Shown piece after piece: positions 15,101 through 23,619 of a DNA stretch of 64,000 bases (positions are counted from its first letter, which is position 1; each line of letters begins with the position of its first letter). The position numbers were made by a program, and so were the translations under genes. Under the pieces are notes generated by a model. The model did no database searches, was not told the origin of the DNA, and saw only the letters and a list, made by a program, of their open reading frames with translations. Origin of the DNA: JAMXLJ01 sp036558745 (lineage in GTDB: Bacteria; Actinomycetota; Acidimicrobiia; IMCC26256; JAMXLJ01); the NCBI GenBank assembly GCA_036558745.1, contig DATBEZ010000003.1, positions 222,784-286,783 of the forward strand, read 5' to 3'.

Positions 15101-17644
15101 TCAGAGCAGTCCGAGCCGGCGCGCGCTGGCGACCGCCTCCTCGCGCGACCCGACGCCGAGCTTGCGGTAGATGGCCTTGACGTGCGACTTGAGCGTGTTG
15201 CGCGAGATGAAGAGCTCGCTCGCGATCTGGGCGCTGTTCCCCGCACCGCCGAGATGTCGGAGCACGACGAGCTCACGCTCGCTGAGGGCCGCCGGTGCCG
15301 GCGGCGCGGGCCGGATCGTCACGGACGGAGCCCGTTCCTCCCAGAACACGGACGCGTACCGCTCCGGTTCGGCCAAGCGCACGGCCCGCTCGAGATGGCC
15401 CGCCGAGTCCGCCTCGCCCCTCGCGGCGCGGGCGAGGAGCAGCTCCCTGACGATCCGGTCGCGCGTGCCTTCGGGACGCGTCGCGTCGAGACGGGCCCGC
15501 GCCGACGCGGGATCGGCGGCCAGCTCCGCGCGCGCCTGGAGCAGCTCGCGCTCGACGGAAGGCGGGAGTGTCGCGATGAGCACGGCGGCCCGTTGGAGGT
15601 CACCCGTCCTGACGCGGATACGGGCCTCCAGCGCGTCCGCGCGACGGGCGAGCGCGGTCCCTTCCGAACGCGCCCCATACGAACGCGCTCGGCCGAGTCG
15701 CCACGCGACGTCCTCGAGGTCGTCGCGTCGCCAGGCGAGTTCCGCATGTGCGAGCTCCGCGTGGGTGAGATGCATGACCGAGTCGAGATCCGCCGCGCGC
15801 GCCTCCAACTCCGTGAGCGCGGCTTCGGCGGCAGGTCGCTCGTCGCGCTCGAGGAGGACCCGGACGAGCGCGAGTTGAGCGTCGAGGACGCCGAAGTGGC
15901 CCGCAGGCGCGCTCGGCGCGTGACGGAGCGCGTCGCGTGCGAGCGCCTCCGCGTCCCGCAGCCGATCGTCTGCCGCCGCGACGTTGGCTCGGATCGCGGG
16001 AAGCACGACGAGCGACGCGACGTCCGAGAGCCGATCGCGCTCGCGGAGCAGATCGACCATCGCCTTCGCGTCCGGAAGTTGGCCGAGGATCAGGTACGAG
16101 CGGGCCAGGTTCACCGGCAACCGCTCGAACACGACGTCGTCCCACTCGCGCTCGTCGATGGGAAGCATCGGGGCCCCGAGCTCCACCGCGCGTGCGGCAT
16201 CCCCGCGCAAGGCCGCCAGCTGTGCCCGCATCGCGGCGAGCCGTCGCTCGAGCCCCGGTGCGGCGCCGTCCTCGACCACGGCCTGGGCCCGTTCGAGCCA
16301 GATGAGGGCGTCGGTGAAGCTCGATTGCATGACCAGCGCGACGACCAACCTCGCGATGCGCTGCGGCTCCGCGCCGACGTAGTCGGGCGGCAGCAGGTCG
16401 AGCCAGTCGCTCTGTCCCGAGCGCGTCGAGCGCCCGCGCGGTGCTTCCTCGATCGCGAGGGTGAACGCGCCGTCGGTGTCTCCTGCGTCGAGCAGATGGC
16501 TCACCGCGAGGCGTACGTCGCCCTCGTCACGGAACCACGCGGCCGCGACGGCATGGAGGCGGCGGAGGCGGTCCGGATCCCGGGCCTCGAGGTCGTTGCA
16601 CAGGAAGTCGCGGAAGAACTGGTGGTAGCGGAACGATCGGCGGTGCGCGTCGAGGGGGACGAGGAACAGGCGGCGGTCCTCGATCGTCCGCAGCATCTCC
16701 TGCGTGTCGTCCCGCCCCGTCAACGCGCGGCAGAGCTCGACGTCGAACCTCTCGACGACGCAGGTGTCGCCCAGGAACTCGCGAACCGCGGTCGACTGGA
16801 GGCTCAGGACCTCGCGGACGAGGAGATCGGCGACCGCTTCCCGCCCGGTCGACGCATCCGCGTCCGCGTGCTCCGGACCGCGACGATGCGTCCCGCTCGA
16901 CGCGAGCGCGGCGAGCTGCAGCCCGGCAACCCATCCCTCTGCTTCGTCCACCAGCGTCGCGAGATCCTCGTCCGCGAGCTCGACACCCTCGAACGAGGCG
17001 AGCAGCGCAGCCGCCTCGTCGCGCCGGAACGCGAGCGCCGACTCCGACACCTCGCCGACGAGGCCCCGGGCCCGCCACCGCGCGAGTGGGAGCGGCGGGT
17101 GCTGCCGCGTGATGAGCACGAACCGGAGCAGCGGCGGCGCGTGCTCGAGGAGCTGCTCGAGCGACCGGAGGACCCGGCGGTCGTGCACGACGTGCAGGTC
17201 GTCGAGCACGAGGACCAGTCGCCGTCGCGCCCGGGCCACGTCGGTGACGAGCGCGCCGACGAAGGCGTCGTCCGATGCGCCGGACTCGGTCAGCGCGTCG
17301 ATGGCGCGCCTCGCCACCCCGGGCAGCGCGGCGTCGACGGCGGACAGGACGTCGTACCAGAAGCGCATCGGGTGGTCGTCGCTGCGGTCGAACGTGAGCC
17401 ACGCGACGCGCGAGCCGGCACGCTCGACCCAGTCCCGGACCGCAACCGTCTTTCCCCATCCCGTCTGCGCGATGACGAGGGTGATGTTCGGTCCCTCGGG
17501 TGGGGCCACGAGCGCGTCGAGCCGCGGACGGGCCACGTGGTGCGCGGCGCGCGGAGGCAGCCCGACCGTGCTCGTGACGCCGCCGGCCGACGCGTGCCCT
17601 GCATCGACGTCCATGACGCGCCCGCCGCCGTCGGCTGCGTTCAT
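15101..17644 (-). CDS. MalT-like LuxR regulator with ATPase domain (copy 1)
   Basis: An 847-residue STAND-type regulator. Walker A is AQTGWGKT (about 59-66) and Walker B is LVLVLDDLHVVHD (about 143-155). Winged-helix and arm regions follow (LITRQHPPLPLARWRARG, DEAEGWVAGLQLAALA, FRYHQFFRDFL), then a long helical TPR-like sensor region. A C-terminal LuxR HTH (ALSERELVVLRHLG, then SRNTLKSHVKAIYRKLGVGS) ends the protein. Relatives such as E. coli MalT bind ATP and an inducer, multimerise and activate promoters. The start overlaps the K+ channel stop (ATGA), so channel and regulator are made together. The inducer is unknown. Confidence 0.9.
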   Translation of the reverse strand: MNAADGGGRVMDVDAGHASAGGVTSTVGLPPRAAHHVARPRLDALVAPPEGPNITLVIAQTGWGKTVAVRDWVERAGSRVAWLTFDRSDDHPMRFWYDVLSAVDAALPGVARRAIDALTESGASDDAFVGALVTDVARARRRLVLVLDDLHVVHDRRVLRSLEQLLEHAPPLLRFVLITRQHPPLPLARWRARGLVGEVSESALAFRRDEAAALLASFEGVELADEDLATLVDEAEGWVAGLQLAALASSGTHRRGPEHADADASTGREAVADLLVREVLSLQSTAVREFLGDTCVVERFDVELCRALTGRDDTQEMLRTIEDRRLFLVPLDAHRRSFRYHQFFRDFLCNDLEARDPDRLRRLHAVAAAWFRDEGDVRLAVSHLLDAGDTDGAFTLAIEEAPRGRSTRSGQSDWLDLLPPDYVGAEPQRIARLVVALVMQSSFTDALIWLERAQAVVEDGAAPGLERRLAAMRAQLAALRGDAARAVELGAPMLPIDEREWDDVVFERLPVNLARSYLILGQLPDAKAMVDLLRERDRLSDVASLVVLPAIRANVAAADDRLRDAEALARDALRHAPSAPAGHFGVLDAQLALVRVLLERDERPAAEAALTELEARAADLDSVMHLTHAELAHAELAWRRDDLEDVAWRLGRARSYGARSEGTALARRADALEARIRVRTGDLQRAAVLIATLPPSVERELLQARAELAADPASARARLDATRPEGTRDRIVRELLLARAARGEADSAGHLERAVRLAEPERYASVFWEERAPSVTIRPAPPAPAALSERELVVLRHLGGAGNSAQIASELFISRNTLKSHVKAIYRKLGVGSREEAVASARRLGLL

Positions 17645-18387
17645 GCCGGCCCGCTGCCGCGTACGGTGTCCTCCGCTGCCGGCGACGGGGTGGCGAGACG
17701 TCGATGACCGATCGCGCCGACGAGCACGGCAACGACGGTCACGAGATAGATCTGGCCGAGCAGCGCCTCCATCACCGCGGACGCACGACCGAATCCGCCC
17801 GCAGCGGTGAGGTCGCCGTACCCGACCGTGGTCAGTGTGATGAAGCTGAAGTACAGGTAGTCCGAGATCGTCGCGTGGTTCACCTGTGCGAAGAACGGGT
17901 TGCTGCCCAGGGTGCCGATCGCCGCGTAGACGAACGCGAACAGCATGCCGATGAGAACGTAGACGCACAGCGCGCCGAGCACGGTGCGCACGTCGATGAC
18001 CGCTCGCCGGATCAGGCCGCGGACGATCATGACGGGCGCCACGCCGACGAGCAACGCGCTCACGAGGAAATAGGCACCCCTCAGCGCGTCGCTCCCCTCG
18101 CCCCACGGCAAGGCGGCGATGAGCAGCAACGTGAACACGGCCATCACCACGCCGACGATGCGCACCGTGCGGGCATGGACGCGGGACGCACCCATCGCGA
18201 CGAGGAGGGTCAGCTCCTGGAGCACGATGACCACGAGTCGCGCCCAGGCCTGGGTCGGCGCCGCCACCGAGACCACGTACGTCACCATCAGGAGCAGGAG
18301 CACGAGGCCGTAGCGGTACCCGGGAAGGCGACCCTCGAGGCTGCGAAGGCGCGGGTCCGACACTGGTCGCGTGACGTCCGTCGTCAT
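17641..18387 (-). CDS. Two-pore-loop type potassium channel protein (ion channel family)
   Basis: A 248-residue membrane protein with about six hydrophobic segments. The last two flank a pore loop with the selectivity filter TLTTVGYGDLTAAGGFGR, the classical K+ filter. No RCK or cyclic-nucleotide domain follows; the protein ends about 55 residues after the filter. The stop overlaps the start of the downstream MalT-like regulator (ATGA). The start at 18387 has only GAGGG immediately before it, and a GTG a few codons downstream is possible. An island palindrome lies 111 bases upstream. Coupling a K+ channel to a STAND regulator is unusual. Confidence 0.85.
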   Translation of the reverse strand: MTTDVTRPVSDPRLRSLEGRLPGYRYGLVLLLLMVTYVVSVAAPTQAWARLVVIVLQELTLLVAMGASRVHARTVRIVGVVMAVFTLLLIAALPWGEGSDALRGAYFLVSALLVGVAPVMIVRGLIRRAVIDVRTVLGALCVYVLIGMLFAFVYAAIGTLGSNPFFAQVNHATISDYLYFSFITLTTVGYGDLTAAGGFGRASAVMEALLGQIYLVTVVAVLVGAIGHRRLATPSPAAEDTVRGSGPA

Positions 18388-18497
18388 CCCTCGACCGGCG
18401 GGCAGCCGCCCACGGCGCTCCTCCTCGACCGCAGCGCCTGCGGATGGGAACCGTTCCCTGCGCCACCCGAGGCTGCCCGAGCCTCTGCACAGGGGCA

Positions 18498-18514
18498 TCA
18501 CCCGCGACGGGTGA
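18498..18514. promoter_or_regulatory. Island palindrome, perfect copy, divergent promoter
   Basis: TCACCCG-CGA-CGGGTGA lies in the ~270-base gap between the K+ channel/LuxR-1 operon (minus) and LuxR-2 (plus), 111 and 144 bases from the respective starts. The same gap holds a plus-strand TTGACA at 18631-18636. Confidence 0.75.
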
Positions 18515-18658
18515 ACAGATCGCGAGCCCGAGCCGTGATCGGAATCGACGAAGGTTCCGCGGCGGTCTTGTTGCGAACTCGACTGCGCACCCCCACCCGT
18601 GGTGCGTCCGTTGTGATGTCGCGTCGGTGCTTGACAGAAGGTGGGATCCACGCCGACC

Positions 18659-21301
18659 ATGAACAACTTGGTCCCAACACGCCGAGCGGGCGCACCGGGC
18701 GCCGCGATCGAACTGAAGCTGGCTCCACCGCCGCCCCCTCGGCACCACGTCACACGTCCGCGGGTGACCGCGCGCTTCCCGGCGGCCGACGGCGGCCGGC
18801 TCACGCTCGTCACGGGGCCCCCCGGGGCGGGGAAGACGACGGCGGTCCAGGAGTGGCTGCACGCGACCGGCCGTCGCGCCGCGTGGCTGACGCTCGACAT
18901 CGACGACAACGCCGCGCCGGCGTTCTGGCGCGACGTGCTCACGGCGGTGCGACAGGTGACGCGCGCATCGCCGGCCCGCGCATCGCCGCGCGACGTCGTG
19001 CCCCGGCACGCGTCGTTGGATCACGTCCTCACGGAGCTGGACGCGCTGGACGACGAGCTGGTGCTGGTCCTCGACGACTTCCACGTCGTGCACGCGCGTG
19101 CGGTCCATGGAGACGTCCGGTCGCTCCTCGAGCGCAAGCCACCTGCGCTTCACGTCGTGCTCGTCAGCCGGTCCGATCCCGCGTTGCCTCTCGCGCGCTG
19201 GCGCGTGCGCGACGAGCTCGTGGAGATCCGCGAGGCCGACCTCCGGTTCGACGCGGAAGAGGCGGGCGCGTACCTGGGCGCATTCGAAGATCTGCAGCTC
19301 GACGACCGCGCGGTGTCGACGCTCGCGCGGCGGACCGAGGGCTGGATCGCCGGGCTGCAGCTCGCGGTCATCTCGCTCCGCGCGAGCGACGACCGGGACA
19401 CCTTCATCGAGAGCTTCGGTGGCACGGACCGCTTCATCGCGGATTTCCTGCTCGACGAGGTTCTCGGCGGCCAGCCGGACGACATCCGCGAGTTCCTGCT
19501 GCTGACTTCGGTGCTCCCCCGGTTCGACGCGCAGCTCTGCGAGGCGGTGACCGGACGGTCCGACGCGGACGCCCAGCTTCGCCGCCTCGAGGCCGCGAAC
19601 CTCTTCCTGGTACGCGCCGACTCGGCCGGAACCTCGTTCCGGTACCACAGCCTCTTCCGTGACCTCTTGCGCTCGGAGCTCGAGACTCGTGACCCGGAAC
19701 GCGCGCGGGCGGCGCGCGCCGAGGCCGCGTGGCAGCTGGCCCGCGCCGACGACACGCTTGCCGCAGTCGAGCTCCTCGTCGCGGCGGGAAAGCACGAGGA
19801 GGCCTTCGCGCTCGCGCTCCCTCGTCAGGCCGAGCTCACCCCGGCGGCCCGCGTCACGACGAGCAGTTGCCTCGATCTGCTGCCCGCCTCGTTCGTCGCG
19901 CGTGACCGCGAGCGTTCGCTCCTCTACGCCGACGCGTTGCGCAAGATCGGTCGCCAGGACGACGCCGCGGTGTGGCTCGAGCGCGCGTCGCTGGCCATCG
20001 AACCCGACGGCACCGACGCCGCTGAGCAGAACCGGACCGAGGCGCTCTGGATCGCGTGGTATGCCGCGGAGGGAGACGCGCACGCGTCGGTCAACCACGC
20101 CCATCGGGCGAGACGCGTCGCCGCCGGCGCGGGTTCTTCGGCGGTTCGAGACCGCATCGCCGACGGCGTCCAGCTGGATCTTGCACGCGCGTGGCTCCTC
20201 CTGGGCAACTTCGACCGCGCGCGGCGATCGTTGGCCAGGGTGTCGCGTGACGTGGACCCTGTCGTCGACGAGGTCGCGGTACCCGCGGTGCTCGCTCGCG
20301 TGCAGGCCGGCGAGGGACGGCTCCGCGACGCGGAGGTGAGCGCCGAACGGGCGCTGCGCATGGCCGCCGCGCTGGACGTCGGCGGTCATCCGGCGACGAT
20401 GGACGCGCTCCTCGCTCGGGCCGCGCTCGGGCGCGAGCGCGACGACCTCATCGGGGCCACGCGCGACGTGGACGAGGCGTTCGCGCTCGCGGAGGACCTC
20501 GCGTCACCGCCGTACCGGGTCCTGACGCGGCTCGAGCACGTGCGGAACGTGGAGGCGGTGGCCGGTCCGCACGACGCGCTCGAGCACCTGCGCGCGGTGC
20601 GCGCCGCGTTCGGCGACCCCCGTCCACCGGCGCTCCTCGACGCCACGAACCGGGTCGACGTCAGGCTGTCGATGCGTTGCGGCGATCTCTCCCGCGCCGC
20701 GCTCGTCGCCGGGACGCTCCCCGTCGGCTTCGGCCGCGAGCTGCTCCTGGCCGGGATCGAGGTCGGCGAGGGCCGCAGCGGCCGCGCGCGTCGACGGCTC
20801 GCCGCGCTCCAGCCCGTGTACCTCGGGGACCGGATCCGCCACGAGCTGCTCCGCGGCACCGCGGCGGAGCGCCTCGACGAGCTCCGGCGCCACGTCAGCC
20901 GTGCGGCCGAGCTCGCGGCGCCGGAAGGGTTCCGGCGGACGTTCATCGAGTGCGGCCCGGGCGTGTCACGCGCGCTGCGCTCGCTCGCCTCCTCCCCGCG
21001 GCTGCACCCGATGACGATCGACCTCGTGCGCGCGGTGGTGGACCTCCCCGCGCTCCGTGCCGGCCGGACCCTCCTCGAGCCGCTGAGCGAGCGCGAAGAG
21101 TCGGTGCTCAGGTACTTCCCGACGACGCTGAGCTACCACGACATCGCGACCGAGCTGCTGATCTCGGTCAACACGCTGAAGACCCACGTGCGCAGCATCC
21201 ACCGCAAGCTGGGCGTGTCCTCGCGCGCCGAGGCGATCCGCCAGGCCGAAGCGCTGGGGATGTTGAGCCGCACCGGGGGCACTCGCCGCGCGACGGGATG
21301 A
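18659..21301 (+). CDS. MalT-like LuxR regulator with ATPase domain (copy 2)
   Basis: An 880-residue STAND regulator with the same layout as copy 1. Walker A is GPPGAGKTT (about 53-61), Walker B is LVLVLDDFHVVH, LVSRSDPALPLARWRVR and RRTEGWIAGLQLAVISL follow, then FRYHSLFRDLL. A TPR-like helical region precedes the C-terminal LuxR HTH (LSEREESVLRYFPTTLSYHD, SVNTLKTHVRSIHRKLGVSS). The recognition helix differs from copy 1. ATG 18659 is chosen, but GTG 18641 is possible; neither has a good ribosome site. It is divergent from copy 1's operon with a perfect palindrome between, so cross- or autoregulation is likely. Confidence 0.9.
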   Translation: MNNLVPTRRAGAPGAAIELKLAPPPPPRHHVTRPRVTARFPAADGGRLTLVTGPPGAGKTTAVQEWLHATGRRAAWLTLDIDDNAAPAFWRDVLTAVRQVTRASPARASPRDVVPRHASLDHVLTELDALDDELVLVLDDFHVVHARAVHGDVRSLLERKPPALHVVLVSRSDPALPLARWRVRDELVEIREADLRFDAEEAGAYLGAFEDLQLDDRAVSTLARRTEGWIAGLQLAVISLRASDDRDTFIESFGGTDRFIADFLLDEVLGGQPDDIREFLLLTSVLPRFDAQLCEAVTGRSDADAQLRRLEAANLFLVRADSAGTSFRYHSLFRDLLRSELETRDPERARAARAEAAWQLARADDTLAAVELLVAAGKHEEAFALALPRQAELTPAARVTTSSCLDLLPASFVARDRERSLLYADALRKIGRQDDAAVWLERASLAIEPDGTDAAEQNRTEALWIAWYAAEGDAHASVNHAHRARRVAAGAGSSAVRDRIADGVQLDLARAWLLLGNFDRARRSLARVSRDVDPVVDEVAVPAVLARVQAGEGRLRDAEVSAERALRMAAALDVGGHPATMDALLARAALGRERDDLIGATRDVDEAFALAEDLASPPYRVLTRLEHVRNVEAVAGPHDALEHLRAVRAAFGDPRPPALLDATNRVDVRLSMRCGDLSRAALVAGTLPVGFGRELLLAGIEVGEGRSGRARRRLAALQPVYLGDRIRHELLRGTAAERLDELRRHVSRAAELAAPEGFRRTFIECGPGVSRALRSLASSPRLHPMTIDLVRAVVDLPALRAGRTLLEPLSEREESVLRYFPTTLSYHDIATELLISVNTLKTHVRSIHRKLGVSSRAEAIRQAEALGMLSRTGGTRRATG

Positions 21302-21314
21302 GCGCGGCAAACGA

Positions 21315-21331
21315 TCACCCCGCGTGGGTGA
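21315..21331. promoter_or_regulatory. Island palindrome
   Basis: TCACCCC-GCG-TGGGTGA lies 13 bases after the LuxR-2 stop and 78 bases before the 21410 gene. Confidence 0.6.
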
Positions 21332-21409
21332 TGTGGGAGACCACATCACGGCCGGATTCTCACGGGGGCGGGCACACGATGCACCACGTCGGCCGGTGGG
21401 AGGCACGAC

Positions 21410-21664
21410 ATGCAGGACGCTCGGGACCTGATCGACGTCGCACGACCGACCGTGCCGGCCGACGACCGTGAGGCGCTGCGGGTCACGCAGACCGTCGGAA
21501 GGCTGGTCGACCGCTTCGGCGACATGGTCGCGCCCGAGTTCCTCGAAGCGCGGGTGCGCGCGCTCTATGCCACGTTCGACCGCGCGCAGGTGCGCGAGTT
21601 CGTCCCCATCCTCGTGGAGCGCGAGGTCATGAGGGAGCTTGCCGCGCTCCGTCGGCGTCCGTAG
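21410..21664 (+). CDS. Three-helix-bundle dimerisation-domain protein
   Basis: An 84-residue all-helical protein. TQTVGRLVDRFGDMVAPEFL, ARVRALYATFDRAQVREFV and PILVEREVMRELAAL form three amphipathic helices, matching the small actinobacterial three-helix bundle (DUF3562-like) family. GGAGG lies 8 bases before the ATG. The end overlaps the convergent lipid-kinase gene by 38 bases. Homologues often sit next to stress and regulatory genes but have no defined role. An island palindrome lies upstream. Confidence 0.7.
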   Translation: MQDARDLIDVARPTVPADDREALRVTQTVGRLVDRFGDMVAPEFLEARVRALYATFDRAQVREFVPILVEREVMRELAALRRRP

Positions 21665-23024
21665 CACCTGCCGCCGCGTGCCCGTTCGTGCCGTCGGGTG
21701 CGCCCCCACGCACGAGATCCCACAGCGCGGCGAACGTCGCCCCGTCGAGACGGACGTCCGGCGCTCGCGGATTCGCCCCCGGCGCGCTCGGCGCGAGCCA
21801 GACCCGCAGCGCGCCCGGCCGCATCCGGAAGCGGATCGGGGGATCGAGACGGACGGACTCTCCGTCGATGCCGGCAGGCACGGGTCCGTCGGCGTCGACC
21901 TCGAACTCCTCGGTCGCCCACATGGCGCAACCCGGGAAGTCGCGTGCACGACCGGCGAGCTGCAGGGCGGTGAAGCGTGCCGCGTCCGCCGCGTCGGCGA
22001 CGGCGACGCTGACGACGCCGAGCCTCCCCGTGTCGAGTCGCGGGCGCTTCCCGAACCCTCCGATGCCGCTGAGCTCGTAGGGGTTGTTGGAGACGAGCAC
22101 GAGATCGCGCGTCGATCGGGGCGACCCGTCGGGGCCGCGGAAGCGCAGCTCGGCCGCGGTCGCCTCCGGCCCGATCAGATCGGGCAACATCGCGGCCGCC
22201 GTCTGCACCTTCGCGTCGCGGTACTCGTCCGACTGCACGATCTCGCCGTACACCCCGAACGACACGTTGTTGACGAACACGCGGTCGTCGACGAGGCCGA
22301 CGTCGACCCGGTGCTCGGGGCCCTCCGCGAACGCGTCGAGCGAGCCGACGACGTCGTTCCGGTCGACGCCGAGGTCGAGCGCCAGGTGGTTGCGGGTACC
22401 CGCCGGAATGCAGACGAACGGCAACCCGTGCTCGATCGCGATCGACGCGACGATGGCCTGGGAGCCGTCGCCGCCGGCGACGCCGAGCGCGTCGGCGCCG
22501 CGCGCGATCGCCGCGAGCACGAGCGTCCGCAGGTCGTCACCCCGCTCCAGGAGGATCGCCTCGATCCCCCGCCGCCGTGCCTCCTCGACCAGGTTGAACC
22601 GTCCGACCTTGCCGCCGCCCGACTTCGGGTTCATGAACACGACCGGATGCCCGGCGGTGCGGCGCATCGTTGCGGCGGTCGGCAACGCGACCCGACGCGG
22701 GCTGAGCGCGAACCGACCGAGCAAGAGCGCGACGACGAGGAGAACCGCGATGAGCACCACATCGCGGAGCGCGCGGGTCGACGGGAGCACCACGAAGAAC
22801 GCCGCGACAACAGTGAGCGCGGCGAGCGCCGCGACGATCGCCCCTGCGAGGCGTGTTGCCCCGCGACGCGTGATCGCGAGCCATCCGGCCGCGCTCATCA
22901 CGACGAGCGCCACGACCGTGACGAGGAGCAGCACCAGATGCGTCACCGCGAACACGATCGCGAGCACCGGCGCGACGACGAGAGCGAACAGGGCCGCGGC
23001 CGCGGCCACCCGTCGGAGCATCAC
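21627..23024 (-). CDS. Diacylglycerol-kinase-family lipid kinase with N-terminal membrane domain
   Basis: A 465-residue protein. Residues 1-115 form about four transmembrane helices. The catalytic DAGK domain follows with VVFMNPKSGGGKVGRF, GVAGGDGSQAIVASIA (nucleotide motif) and CIPAGTRNHLALDLG, then the beta-sandwich half (VNNVSFGVYGEIV to PAGIDGESVRLDPPIRFRM). Known members phosphorylate diacylglycerol, sphingoid bases or related lipids with ATP at the membrane. The soluble DgkB type has ~300 residues and lacks the N-terminal helices, so this is a membrane-tethered variant. Two half-palindromes of the island motif lie just upstream. Confidence 0.85.
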   Translation of the reverse strand: MMLRRVAAAAALFALVVAPVLAIVFAVTHLVLLLVTVVALVVMSAAGWLAITRRGATRLAGAIVAALAALTVVAAFFVVLPSTRALRDVVLIAVLLVVALLLGRFALSPRRVALPTAATMRRTAGHPVVFMNPKSGGGKVGRFNLVEEARRRGIEAILLERGDDLRTLVLAAIARGADALGVAGGDGSQAIVASIAIEHGLPFVCIPAGTRNHLALDLGVDRNDVVGSLDAFAEGPEHRVDVGLVDDRVFVNNVSFGVYGEIVQSDEYRDAKVQTAAAMLPDLIGPEATAAELRFRGPDGSPRSTRDLVLVSNNPYELSGIGGFGKRPRLDTGRLGVVSVAVADAADAARFTALQLAGRARDFPGCAMWATEEFEVDADGPVPAGIDGESVRLDPPIRFRMRPGALRVWLAPSAPGANPRAPDVRLDGATFAALWDLVRGGAPDGTNGHAAAGATDADGARQAPS

Positions 23025-23037
23025 CGCGATCGTGCAG

Positions 23038-23073
23038 CGAGCGCGCTCGGGTGACGTCCTCCCGAGCGGGTGA
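23038..23073. promoter_or_regulatory. Two tandem right-half sites of the island motif
   Basis: CGGGTGA occurs at 23048-23054 and 23067-23073, 19 bp apart, each with a poor left arm. They lie 24-49 bases upstream of the lipid-kinase start. Confidence 0.4.
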
Positions 23074-23078
23074 AAGCG

Positions 23079-23261
23079 TCAGATGCCGATGGCCGAAGCG
23101 AGTCGCGTCGCGGAACGCTGCACCAACGGCACGACGACGATGCCGGCCAGCGCGCCGACCAGCCGGTTCGTCCGCCGCGCGACGTAGGCGCCGACCGCGG
23201 CGCCGACCGCCACGCCGATGATCTCGGCGGCGAGACTGGCCTCGTCGGTCGTCGTGCTCAT
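23079..23261 (-). CDS. Small membrane protein, hypothetical
   Basis: A 60-residue protein with a Gly/Ala-rich hydrophobic region (IIGVAVGAAVGAYVARRT) and a second (LVGALAGIVVVPLVQ), suggesting a helical hairpin. GGGGGAG lies 6 bases before the ATG, which supports a real gene. It is on the same strand as the 66-residue membrane protein and the MFS exporter upstream, and as the lipid kinase downstream. Function unknown. Confidence 0.6.
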   Translation of the reverse strand: MSTTTDEASLAAEIIGVAVGAAVGAYVARRTNRLVGALAGIVVVPLVQRSATRLASAIGI

Positions 23262-23324
23262 CGCCGCTCCCCCACTGACCCGGTCAGAAGCAATGCCCCG
23301 GAGCGAGGTGCGGCTCCGGCAGCG

Positions 23325-23525
23325 TCAGTCCATCCTCGCGCGCAGGCGGCGCCAGACATGACCTGCCTCGAGCAGCATCCAGAGACCGATGACGACGACC
23401 CAGGCCACGGCGATGGCGAGGCGCACGGCCCGGGACCGCGAAGCCGCCTGGTGGGCGGCGGCCGACGTGCGCGCGCCCGCCGCCTGGGGTCGGGCGGGAC
23501 GTTCGGCGGTGACGACGGGACCCAT
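23325..23525 (-). CDS. Small single-pass membrane protein, hypothetical
   Basis: A 66-residue protein with a polar Ala/Arg-rich N-terminus and one transmembrane helix (LAIAVAWVVVIGLWMLLEAG) near the C-terminus, ending in a basic tail (WRRLRARMD). GAGGAGG lies 6 bases before the ATG. An island palindrome lies 64 bases upstream of the start, a spacing typical of the other sites. Function unknown. Confidence 0.6.
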   Translation of the reverse strand: MGPVVTAERPARPQAAGARTSAAAHQAASRSRAVRLAIAVAWVVVIGLWMLLEAGHVWRRLRARMD

Positions 23526-23588
23526 GCCCAGCCTCCTCTGTCGCGGGCTCGGACACTCGGAGGGTGCGGGAGCGCGGTGGTCACGTCG

Positions 23589-23605
23589 TCACCCGGCAGG
23601 GATGA
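23589..23605. promoter_or_regulatory. Island palindrome
   Basis: TCACCCG-GCA-GGGATGA has a perfect left arm and a GGATGA-type right arm. It lies between the MFS stop and the 66-residue protein gene, 64 bases from the latter's start. Confidence 0.6.
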
Positions 23606-23619
23606 TCCGCCGCGAGCGG

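Noticed and set aside
15065..17707. Long open frame antisense to the first MalT-like gene
   Set aside because: Its product is Arg/Glu/Ala-rich without a domain, while the opposite strand encodes a full STAND-LuxR protein. Such antisense frames are common in DNA of this GC content; similar ones at 2063-3703, 21639-23054, 23389-25044 and 25094-27124 were dropped for the same reason.
17645..20389. Apparent extension of the first MalT-like frame far upstream
   Set aside because: The frame stays open across the K+ channel and into the second LuxR gene, but the sequence there is low-complexity. The ATGA start at 17644 fits the true N-terminus.
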